From positions 1-12,768 of the forward strand of contig JAJZDF010000004.1 of assembly GCA_021828715.1 (NCBI GenBank): DNA of 12,768 bases, written 5' to 3'. The stretch is from Thermoplasmata archaeon (GTDB taxonomy: Archaea > Thermoplasmatota > Thermoplasmata > Lutacidiplasmatales > UBA184). The notes beneath the pieces were generated by a model that did not search any database, was not told the DNA's origin, and worked only from the letters and a program-made list of their open reading frames with translations. Both the position numbers and the translations under genes were made by a program. Of this stretch, positions 6,986 to 12,768 are shown piece after piece. The stretch's first letter is position 1. Every line of letters begins with the position of its first letter.

Positions 6986-7417
6986 ATGGAGACCCTGCAG
7001 CGGTTGACCCGCCGTCAGGTCGATGCCTTGGGGGCGGTGCGGCGCTGCGAGACCCCCGGCCGGGGCGCGTCCCTGACCTCGGTCGCCCGCCGGCTGGGGG
7101 TGCGCCCGCCGTCGGCCCTCGACCATCTCACCCAGCTCGAGAAGCTCCGGCTCGTCCACCGCCACCGGGGGAAGAGCCGGATTACCCCCCGGGGACAGGC
7201 GACGCTCCTCGAGTATCAGCGCCATCATCGGATTGCCGAGGGGATGTTCGGCCGGCTGGGACTGTCCCCGGACGATACCTGCCGCGCGGCGCGCGAGATC
7301 GATCTCGCGCTGTCCCACCGGACGATCGAGCGGCTGTGCGTCGCCGAGGGGCATCCCGGGAGCTGCCCGCACGGCGCGCCGATCGAGGAGTGCGCGGCGG
7401 CGGGCCGGCCGCGCTAG
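6986..7417 (+). CDS. DtxR/MntR-like metal-responsive transcriptional regulator with altered metal ligands
   Basis: 143-residue regulator. Residues 1-70 form a winged helix (ASLTSVARRLGVRPPSALDHL at 28-48, then a wing KSRITPRGQ); residues 75-135 resemble the DtxR/MntR dimerisation and metal-binding region, including HHRIAEGMF (80-88), LGL (91-93), LALS (107-110) and the closing GHPGSCPHGAPI (122-133). Aligned by eye, the ancillary-site His79/Glu83 correspond to His81/Glu85, but His98 becomes Cys99, and the primary-site Cys102, Glu105 and His106 become Arg103, Asp106 and Leu107. So a standard Fe/Mn site is not preserved. There is no SH3-like third domain. The ATG at 6986 is set by the TATA-like box 26 bases upstream. 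The downstream transporter gene begins nine bases after the stop, so this regulator probably controls it; which metal, if any, is unknown. Confidence 0.7.
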   Translation: METLQRLTRRQVDALGAVRRCETPGRGASLTSVARRLGVRPPSALDHLTQLEKLRLVHRHRGKSRITPRGQATLLEYQRHHRIAEGMFGRLGLSPDDTCRAAREIDLALSHRTIERLCVAEGHPGSCPHGAPIEECAAAGRPR

Positions 7418-7426
7418 TGGGAACCG

Positions 7427-8401
7427 ATGTCGATATTCGACACCATCTTCGCCCTGTTCAACGGGACCGCGGTCACGGCCCTTTCGATCCCCACCATCCT
7501 TGCGATCGGGTTCATCCTCGGGCTCCTGCACGGCGCGACCCCGGACGAGCATACCTGGCCGATCACCTTCAGCTACTCGATCGGGAGCTACAGCAGCCGG
7601 GGCGGCGCCCGCGCCGGCCTCACCTTCTCTGCGGGATTCACCGTCCAACGCGCCATCCTGGCGGCGCTCGGCTTTCTCGGCCTCGCCGCGGTGTACGCCA
7701 GGTACAACCTGGACGGCTACGTCTACCTCGCCGTCGGCTTCGTCATGCTCATGGCGGGCTGGTACCTGCTCCGCGGGTCCGACATCCATCTCCCGCTGGA
7801 CGACGCGCTCGAGCGGTTGTTCGGCCGGTTTTTCCGGGGACACCGACACCATACGTACACCGCGGGTTCTCCCCCACCGGCCGAGGCAGCGGTGGGGGCG
7901 GTGCCCCTCCGGATGGCCCTCTTTCACGGCTTTGTCGCCGGGTGGGGGGTCGGCGGCTTCGCGGTGATCCTGATCTTCGTGCTCGCCCCGCAGATGCCGA
8001 ACGTCGGTTGGGCCGCCCTGACCGGAGCGATGTTCGGGCTCGGCACGATGGTGATGCAGATCGTCACCGGCATCCTCTTCGCCCGGCTGGCCCGCATCAA
8101 GAAACTTCGCGCGGACCAGGTCCAAACGCTCGCACGTCGCACCGCCGCTCGGACCCTCTACCTGGGGGGAGCGGCGTTCATGGTCGTCGGCGCGATCGTG
8201 GCGGCATTTCCCTGGCTCCAGAACTACTACCTGAGCACCGGCACTTCGATTCCGAACCTCAACCAGGTCGGCTACGCCACCGTCCTCGTGGTCCTCGTGG
8301 TTGGGGTCATCGGGGGCACGAGCCTGTGGAAGGCGTACCGCGAAGTGACCGCCACCCCCAACAGCCGGGGCGTGCCGGGCCCTCCGGCCCGACCCCCGTG
8401 A
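7427..8401 (+). CDS. Polytopic membrane protein, NicO/RcnA/UreH-like metal transporter candidate
   Basis: 324-residue integral membrane protein with about seven hydrophobic segments (roughly 20-38, 63-90, 97-115, 163-187, 195-221, 244-264, 281-300). The first helix ends in GLLHGATPDEH (32-42), resembling the H-x4-D-x-H signature of nickel/cobalt transporters of the NicO/NiCoT superfamily, and a second related histidine motif, ALFHGFVAGWG (164-174), starts the second half, consistent with an inverted-repeat transporter. A histidine-rich loop (GHRHH, 138-142) lies between the halves, as in metal exporters such as RcnA. The C-terminus is a proline-rich tail. The ATG at 7427 lies nine bases after the DtxR-like regulator, so the two are co-transcribed. 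Transport of Ni, Co or another divalent metal is inferred from motifs and context; direction of transport is not determinable here, and I cannot exclude a UreH/DsbD-like relative with another role. Confidence 0.6.
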   Translation: MSIFDTIFALFNGTAVTALSIPTILAIGFILGLLHGATPDEHTWPITFSYSIGSYSSRGGARAGLTFSAGFTVQRAILAALGFLGLAAVYARYNLDGYVYLAVGFVMLMAGWYLLRGSDIHLPLDDALERLFGRFFRGHRHHTYTAGSPPPAEAAVGAVPLRMALFHGFVAGWGVGGFAVILIFVLAPQMPNVGWAALTGAMFGLGTMVMQIVTGILFARLARIKKLRADQVQTLARRTAARTLYLGGAAFMVVGAIVAAFPWLQNYYLSTGTSIPNLNQVGYATVLVVLVVGVIGGTSLWKAYREVTATPNSRGVPGPPARPP

Positions 8402-8722
8402 CATCCCCGGTCGGCCCAGCCATGGGTTGGGGTCCGCGGCCCATGCGCCGAACCGGCCGAAATCGATGCCGGCTCCGAACGGGTGGTCGAACGGGATCCC
8501 CTGTGGGTGCCGCTTAAGTTCGAGGCGGGGCCCAGCCCCGGGGGGACGGGGTTGGCCCAACGCCCGCCGTGAGAGAACCCGCCGCGTCTCGCATTCCGAC
8601 CGCGCAGTACGATCGGACCAAACCCCCGGAGTCCCGCGCGTGGGTCCCGAGGCGCGGGGCTCCTCGGCCCCCCACGTGCCGCGGGACCGGCGCATCTGCC
8701 CCGGGGGTCCCGGTCGGGCGCG
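8402..8722. other. Convergent intergenic region with two strong hairpins
   Basis: No convincing coding sequence in 321 bases between the transporter and radical SAM 3' ends. Two large inverted repeats stand out. One runs 8524-8568: outer GGCGGG/CCCGCC arms and an inner GCCCC/GGGGT stem. The other runs 8639-8676: CGTGGG and CCGAGG arms pairing with CCTCGG and CCCACG. A palindromic CTTAAG at 8513-8518 just before the first hairpin is the only TATA-like sequence and could promote a short RNA on either strand. No tRNA, SRP RNA or RNase P RNA signature was recognised. Bidirectional transcription-termination structure is the simplest reading; a small structured RNA is possible. Confidence 0.4.
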
Positions 8723-9778
8723 TTACGAGACCGGTGTGGCGAACGTCGGCACGTAGTCGGCGGGGGGGCGCCCGACGATCGGGATCCGTGCGCCGCATCC
8801 CCGGCAGCAATTCTCGGAGTCGAGGTTCCACGAACGGATGGTGAAGCCGAACCGCTCCACCGCCACCGCACCGCATTCCGGACAGTAGGTGTGCTCGAGC
8901 GGGTGGCCCCATACATTCCCGAGGTAGACGAACCGCAGCCCCTCCTCGCGTACGACGGCGTGCAGCCGCTCGAGGGTCGCGATCGGGGTCTCGGGGAACT
9001 CCCTCATTCGGTAGTCGGGATGGAACCGTAGCAGATGGAACGGCGTATCCGGGCCGAGGTCGTCGCGCACTTGTCGGGCAAGGCGCCGGGTCGCCTCCAC
9101 CGACTCCCCGACCTCCGGAACGATAAGATCCGTTACCTCGACATGGACGCCGCGGCGGTACAGGTCGGCCATCGACTCGAAGATCGGCTCCGGCCCCTTC
9201 GCGTCGACGTACCGGCGGAGGAAACCGGCCTCGCCGCTGCCCTTGAAGTCGACGCTGATGGCGTCCAATTCCGGCCCGAGCGCGGCGGTCGCTTCCGGCG
9301 TGAGGTAGCCGTTGGTGACGAAATTGCCGAAGAGCCCCTCGCGGCGGGCCGCGCGGATCACGTCCCGCGCGTACTCGAAGAAGATCGTCGGCTCGTTGTA
9401 CGTGAACGTCACGCCCGAGCAGCGGTACCGCCGGGCAGCATCCACCGCCTGGGCGGGGGAGAGCGGCCGACCGATGATCTCCCGCTCCTGGGAGATCTCG
9501 GCGTTCTGGCAGTACCGGCACCGCCAGTTGCAACCTACGGTGCCGATCGAGAAGACCCGGGTGCCGGGGTGAAAGTGGGAGAGCGGCTTCTTTTCGATCG
9601 GGTCTACCTGGGTCGCGGCGGCGAGTCCGTAGGAAAGCAACACGAGCCGGCCCCCTTCGTTCTTGCGGACGAAGCAGAAGCCGTGGGAGCCATCCGGGAT
9701 CACGCAATAACGCGCGCACGCGGTGCACCGGACCTTCCGGTCCGGCAACGGGGTGAACAGAGTGGCGGGATGCGCCAT
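8723..9778 (-). CDS. amrS: AmmeMemoRadiSam-system radical SAM protein (AmrS-like)
   Basis: 351-residue radical SAM enzyme of the family that co-occurs with AMMECR1 and Memo domain proteins; its exact reaction is poorly established. Residues 18-35 hold a Cys cluster C-x2-C-x3-C-x9-C (RCTACARYC and GFC). The radical SAM site is GCNWRCRYCQN (82-92; Cys83, Cys87, Cys90 bind the SAM cluster), followed by GVTFTYNEPTIF and the VDFKG and PDYRM segments typical of the family. The C-terminus carries a zinc-ribbon-like pair, C-x2-C at 299-302 and C-x2-C at 325-328. Length and domain order match the family. The ATG at 9778 starts right at the N-terminal homology. It is divergent from the CCA-adding enzyme gene by 90 bases with no strong promoter box. 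Neither AMMECR1 nor Memo genes are in the window. Confidence 0.85.
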   Translation of the reverse strand: MAHPATLFTPLPDRKVRCTACARYCVIPDGSHGFCFVRKNEGGRLVLLSYGLAAATQVDPIEKKPLSHFHPGTRVFSIGTVGCNWRCRYCQNAEISQEREIIGRPLSPAQAVDAARRYRCSGVTFTYNEPTIFFEYARDVIRAARREGLFGNFVTNGYLTPEATAALGPELDAISVDFKGSGEAGFLRRYVDAKGPEPIFESMADLYRRGVHVEVTDLIVPEVGESVEATRRLARQVRDDLGPDTPFHLLRFHPDYRMREFPETPIATLERLHAVVREEGLRFVYLGNVWGHPLEHTYCPECGAVAVERFGFTIRSWNLDSENCCRGCGARIPIVGRPPADYVPTFATPVS

Positions 9779-9868
9779 ACCAACTCCGGCCGGTCAGGGA
9801 GCTAGACGCGATAACGAAGGTCCCCCGTCGAGCCGAAGGTTCATCTTCCGGCTCCGGGTCTCCCGACC

Positions 9869-11292
9869 GTGACGGACGGAGAGCGGGATCGCGCCGCCGC
9901 CGAGGCCGACCGCATTGAAGCGGAGGTCGCCGCCCGCATCGCCCCCTCGGCCGAGACCGTGGCGCGGGTCGAGGGAGCCCGGCGCGAGCTCGTCGAACGG
10001 GTGCGGGAAGCCGCGCGGGCCCGGCAAAGCCCGCTCGTACGGGCGCTCGTCGCGGGGAGCGCCGCCCGGCTGACGTTCCTCACCGACCGGCTCGACATCG
10101 ACCTCTTCCTGCTCTTCCCGCCCGAACTGCCGCGCGACCGCCTTCGCGAGGAAGGGCTCGCATTGGGGCACGCGGTCCTCTCCGACCCCGAGACCCGTTA
10201 CGCCGACCACCCGTACCTGCGCGGCCGCTTCGAAGGGTTCGCCGTCGACGCGGTGCCGGGGTACGCCATCTCCGACCCGTCCCGTCCCCTGTCGCCGGTC
10301 GACCGTACCCCGTTCCACCAGGAGTACCTCTCGGCCCGGGAGACCCCCGAGCTCGTCGGGCAGGTGAGACTTGCGAAGCAATTCCTCCGCTCGCTCGGCG
10401 TCTACGGCTCCGAAGCGCGGACCGAAGGCATGTCGGGGTACCTCGTCGAGCTCCTGGTCCTGCACTTCGGATCGCTCCGGGCCCTGCTCCGGGAGGCCCG
10501 TTCCTGGCGCATTCCGGTCCGGCTCGCAGCGCCAACCCTCGACCCCCCCGGTTGCCCGCCGAGGTCGCCCTGATCCTCGCGGACCCGGTCGATCCCCACC
10601 GGAACGTGGCGAGCGCCCTCTCCCGACGGAACCTCGGGCTCCTGATCCTGGCGGCGGGAGAGTACCTCGCCCGCCCATCCCCGGCCTGGTTCCGCGTGGC
10701 CGAGCGCGAACCGTTGTCGCGCGACGCGGCGCTCGCCCGGATCGCCGCCCGAGGCACTCACGTCGTCGTCGTCACGCTGCCCCGTCCCGCCAAGGTCGTG
10801 GACGACACCCTCTACCCGCAGATCCGGAAGGCCGAGCGGGCCGTCGCGGAGGAGGCCCACCGCGCGGACTTCACGGTCCTCGGCTCCGCCGGGGCGGTCG
10901 ATGCGGACCGGGTGCTGCTGCTCGTCGAGGTGACCCACGGACATCGCGCGTCCGTCCGTCTTCAGGACGGTCCCCCGGCCGGGATCGACCGGGTCGGCGC
11001 CTACCTTGAAAAGTGGGCGGCGCCCGACGCGGCCGTCCTCCAGGGGCCGTACGTCCGGGGCGACGGTAGCTTGGCGGTCGAGACCCGACGGGCCGACCGG
11101 GAGATCGAGGCCGTACTCCGCGCCGCCCTCCCGACGCTCTCGCTCGGGAGGGACCTCGCTGTCGGCGAGGGCCGGTCGGCCGAGGTCGTCGAGATGGGCT
11201 CGGCCAGGGAGAGCCCGGCGCTCGAACGCGCGCGGGACGAACTGCTGGCGAAGCGGCTTCCGTGGCTCCCGCCGGGGCCGTCGATCCGCTAG
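9869..11292 (+). CDS. cca: Archaeal-type CCA tRNA nucleotidyltransferase, split by a frameshift
   Basis: Class I (archaeal) CCA-adding enzyme that repairs or builds the tRNA 3' CCA end. Start is GTG at 9869. The first frame (9869-10573) carries the nucleotidyltransferase head: VAGSAARLTFL (61-71), metal-binding LDIDLFLLFP (Asp76 and Asp78), FEGFAVDAVPGY (third carboxylate Asp127), VDRTPFH (144-150) and GVYGSEARTEGMSGYLVELLVLH (from 177). The family continues in another frame from about 10546 (ADPVDPHRNVASALSRRNL and the tail domain) to a TAG at 11290-11292. The break falls exactly in a run of seven C (10543-10549); adding one C joins both parts into 474 residues, close to the family's 410-450. 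The usual GT after the GS motif reads LT. The 3' end overlaps the convergent membrane-protein gene by three bases. The frameshift is either a sequencing error, a programmed -1 shift or real inactivation; error is favoured because the enzyme is normally essential and the rest is intact. Confidence 0.85.
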
Positions 11293-11654
11293 CCGAGGGT
11301 CCCGAGCAGGTTGACTAGCACGAACCAGAGGGCGAGCCAGCCGAAGAACTCCAGCATGAAGAGGCTCGCCCAGTCGCCTTTGGTGTAGGTGTGCGAGGCC
11401 CTCCGCAGGCGACGGACCGCGTAGAGCCCGCCGATGACCACCGCGATCCCGAGCGGGAACGGCACGAACCAGGGCAGGCCCGCGACCGTCAGCGCCCAGG
11501 AGACGACCCCGGCGACGAGCAGGAAGACGCCCGCGACCGCCGTCGCGGCGGTGAGCTCGTACTCCTTCCAGACGAACCCCGCTTCGTCGAACTCGGGGAA
11601 CTCGAAGGCCGGCGCGGAGGCCTCTTCGATCTTCTTGCGCGCCTTTTTCGCCAC
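11289..11654 (-). CDS. Small three-helix membrane protein of unknown function
   Basis: About 121 residues from GTG at 11654 (or 123 from GTG at 11660, which overlaps the lipoyl synthase stop as GTGA). I prefer 11654 because the GGAGG Shine-Dalgarno upstream is eight bases from it but only two from the other GTG. The N-terminus is Lys-rich then acidic (EFPEFDEAGFVWKEYEL), followed by three hydrophobic segments (about 37-58, 64-82 and 99-120, counting from the longer start) and a basic loop RRLRRASH between the second and third. No known family was recognised. It is immediately downstream of, and probably co-transcribed with, lipoyl synthase; its 3' end overlaps that of the cca gene by three bases. 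Whether it is functionally tied to lipoate synthesis cannot be told. Confidence 0.7.
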   Translation of the reverse strand: MAKKARKKIEEASAPAFEFPEFDEAGFVWKEYELTAATAVAGVFLLVAGVVSWALTVAGLPWFVPFPLGIAVVIGGLYAVRRLRRASHTYTKGDWASLFMLEFFGWLALWFVLVNLLGTLG

Positions 11655-11656
11655 GG

Positions 11657-12571
11657 TCACTCCCTCCGTCGCGCGACGGCGCGGTCATACAGCGCCTCCG
11701 CATGGTAGGAACTCCGTACCAACGGCCCGGCCTCGGCCCCGGCGAAGCCCCGCTCCAGCGCCCGGGCGCGCCACCGGTCGAACTCCTCGGGTGGCACGAA
11801 GCGCGCCACGCTCCAGTGCTCCCGGGTGGGCCGGAGGTACTGGCCGAACGTCACGAGGTCGACGCCGCTCCCGCGGAGGTCGGCGAGGGCGAGCTCCAGC
11901 TCCGGCGCCGACTCCCCGAGGCCGAGCATGATCGAGCTCTTGAGCACGAGGCGAGCCGGGCCGAGGCGGCGCGCGGCGGCGAGAAGGCCCAGCGAACGGT
12001 CGTATCCGGCGCGCCGGTCCCGTACCGCCGCCGACAGGGAGCGGACCGTCTCCAGGTTGTGGGCGAGGACGTCCGGCGGGGAGGCGAGGAGCGTGCGCAG
12101 CGCCTCCTCCTCGCCGCCGAGGTCGCCGATGAGCAGCTCGACCTTCGTCCGGGGCGCGGAGCTCCGAAGCCGCCGGACGGTCTCGGCCATGGCCCCGGCC
12201 CCGCCGTCCGGCAGGTCGTCCCGGCAGACCTGCGTCAGGACGACGTAGCGGAGGCCCCACTGGGCGACGGCGCGGGCCACGCGTTCCGGCTCGGTCGGGT
12301 CGACGGCTCCGTGCGGCCAGTGGGTCCGCACCGCGCAGAAGGCGCACCGCCGGGTACAGTCCGTGCCGAGGAGCATCAGGGTCGCGGTGCCCGCGCCCCA
12401 GCACTCCGCGAGGTTCGGACAGCGGGCTTCCCGACAGACGGTGCCGAGCCCGAGCCCATCCAAGAGCGACCGTACACCCTCGTACTGGGCTCCGGCCGGT
12501 GGGCGCACCCGGATCCAGGTCGGCAGACGAGGGCCGTCCGGCGTCGAAACGGCCGCCGGTGAGGACGCCAC
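11657..12571 (-). CDS. lipA: Lipoyl synthase
   Basis: Radical SAM enzyme that inserts two sulfurs into a protein-bound octanoyl chain to make lipoyl groups for 2-oxoacid dehydrogenases or the glycine cleavage system. 304 residues, normal for the family. Auxiliary-cluster motif C-x4-C-x5-C (CREARCPNLAEC, Cys46, Cys51, Cys57), radical SAM motif C-x3-C-x2-C (CTRRCAFC, Cys72, Cys76, Cys79), VCRDDLPDGGA (115-125; the usual VTS before it reads LTQ), HNLETV (171-176), KSSIMLGLGE (211-220), TFGQYLRPT (241-249) and the C-terminal RSSYHAE (286-292), whose Ser is the fourth ligand of the auxiliary cluster. All catalytic features are present. The start is GTG at 12571, 24 bases after the upstream regulator's stop and without a clear Shine-Dalgarno, so it may be off by a few codons. 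No lipB or lplA partner is visible. Confidence 0.93.
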   Translation of the reverse strand: MASSPAAVSTPDGPRLPTWIRVRPPAGAQYEGVRSLLDGLGLGTVCREARCPNLAECWGAGTATLMLLGTDCTRRCAFCAVRTHWPHGAVDPTEPERVARAVAQWGLRYVVLTQVCRDDLPDGGAGAMAETVRRLRSSAPRTKVELLIGDLGGEEEALRTLLASPPDVLAHNLETVRSLSAAVRDRRAGYDRSLGLLAAARRLGPARLVLKSSIMLGLGESAPELELALADLRGSGVDLVTFGQYLRPTREHWSVARFVPPEEFDRWRARALERGFAGAEAGPLVRSSYHAEALYDRAVARRRE

Positions 12572-12595
12572 GGACGCGCGACCCGCGCCCGTGCT

Positions 12596-12768
12596 TTAGG
12601 CTTTGCGAGGAGCGCCGCGCCCGAGCCGTTCCTCGACCAGCGTCGCAAGGTAGCTGGCGGGAAGGTCGTCCATCGCCACGCGGCTCGACTCACCGGTTCC
12701 GGCCGCCTCGAGGCTCACGAGCCCGTCCCGTTCGAGCTCCTTCAGCGTGCGCCAGAACGTCGAGATCG
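12596..12768 (-). CDS. Winged-helix regulator, C-terminal end (partial)
   Basis: Only the last 56 residues are inside the window; the frame is open through the right edge and ends at a TAA at 12596-12598. The visible part begins ISTFWRTLKELERDGLVSLE, the recognition helix and wing strand of a winged helix-turn-helix protein, then a short charged tail (LVEERLGRGAPRKA). It is 24 bases upstream of lipA on the same strand and could be co-transcribed with it. The exact regulator family cannot be judged from this fragment. Confidence 0.6.
   Translation of the reverse strand, partial: ISTFWRTLKELERDGLVSLEAAGTGESSRVAMDDLPASYLATLVEERLGRGAPRKA

Noticed and set aside
6962..8695. Long minus-strand open frame (577 codons) opposite the regulator and transporter genes
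   Set aside because: The translation is charged and low in complexity (R, G, E, P rich) with no family motif, and it is antisense to two genes with clear motifs; high GC makes such frames common.
8402..8722. A tRNA, SRP RNA or RNase P RNA gene in the gap
   Set aside because: Looked for T-arm, GGAA-type SRP helix 8 and conserved RNase P sequence motifs on both strands; none fit, and the TTCGA occurrences have no matching stems.
10402..11703. Minus-strand open frame of 433 codons opposite cca and the small membrane protein
   Set aside because: Charged antisense translation without motifs, while the opposite strand encodes the conserved C-terminal half of the CCA-adding enzyme.
1..12768. CRISPR array or long direct repeats
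   Set aside because: No regularly spaced repeat units were seen by eye anywhere in the window.

Overview
The window is a high-GC stretch that is most likely archaeal. The archaeal-type (class I) CCA tRNA nucleotidyltransferase, a probable leaderless transcript with a TATA-like element centred 26 bases before an ATG, a zinc-ribbon tail on a metabolic enzyme and an AMMECR1/Memo-type radical SAM gene all point that way. A high-GC lineage such as Thermoplasmatota would fit, but the lineage is an inference. No rRNA, tRNA or CRISPR array was recognised.

Left part (1-6073): anaerobic aromatic-ring metabolism. Five tightly packed minus-strand genes run, in transcription order, oah (5158-4049), bcrB (4044-2740), bcrA (2743-1949), bcrD (1952-1143) and bcrC (1140-1, cut by the window edge). 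Junctions are gaps of 4 and 2 bases or 4-base start/stop overlaps, so this is almost certainly one operon. BcrA and BcrD form the ATP-hydrolysing electron activator, and BcrB and BcrC the catalytic half, of an ATP-dependent (class I) benzoyl-CoA reductase or close aryl-CoA reductase. Oah opens the dearomatised ring further down the same pathway. A divergent plus-strand gene (5282-6073) encodes a classical enoyl-CoA hydratase that could serve the beta-oxidation steps after ring opening. The dienoyl-CoA hydratase, hydroxyacyl-CoA dehydrogenase, aryl-CoA ligase and ferredoxin expected for the route are not here and may lie beyond the left edge.

Middle (6074-8722): a decayed transposase on the minus strand (about 6140-6920; in-frame stop, frameshift and missing N-terminal half) abuts an AT-rich promoter. 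This promoter drives a two-gene plus-strand unit: a DtxR/MntR-like regulator with altered metal ligands (6986-7417) and a polytopic NicO/RcnA-like metal transporter candidate (7427-8401). A 321-base gene-free convergent region with two strong hairpins follows.

Right part (8723-12768): an AmrS-like radical SAM protein (minus), then a CCA-adding enzyme (plus) broken by an apparent one-base deletion in a run of seven C. A minus-strand group follows in transcription order: the end of a winged-helix regulator, lipoyl synthase, and a small three-helix membrane protein whose 3' end overlaps that of the CCA gene.

The most interesting content is the archaeal-looking class I aryl-CoA reductase operon with a zinc-ribbon-tailed ring hydrolase. 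The atypical metal regulator/transporter pair and the two frameshifts at seven-base homopolymers also deserve checking.
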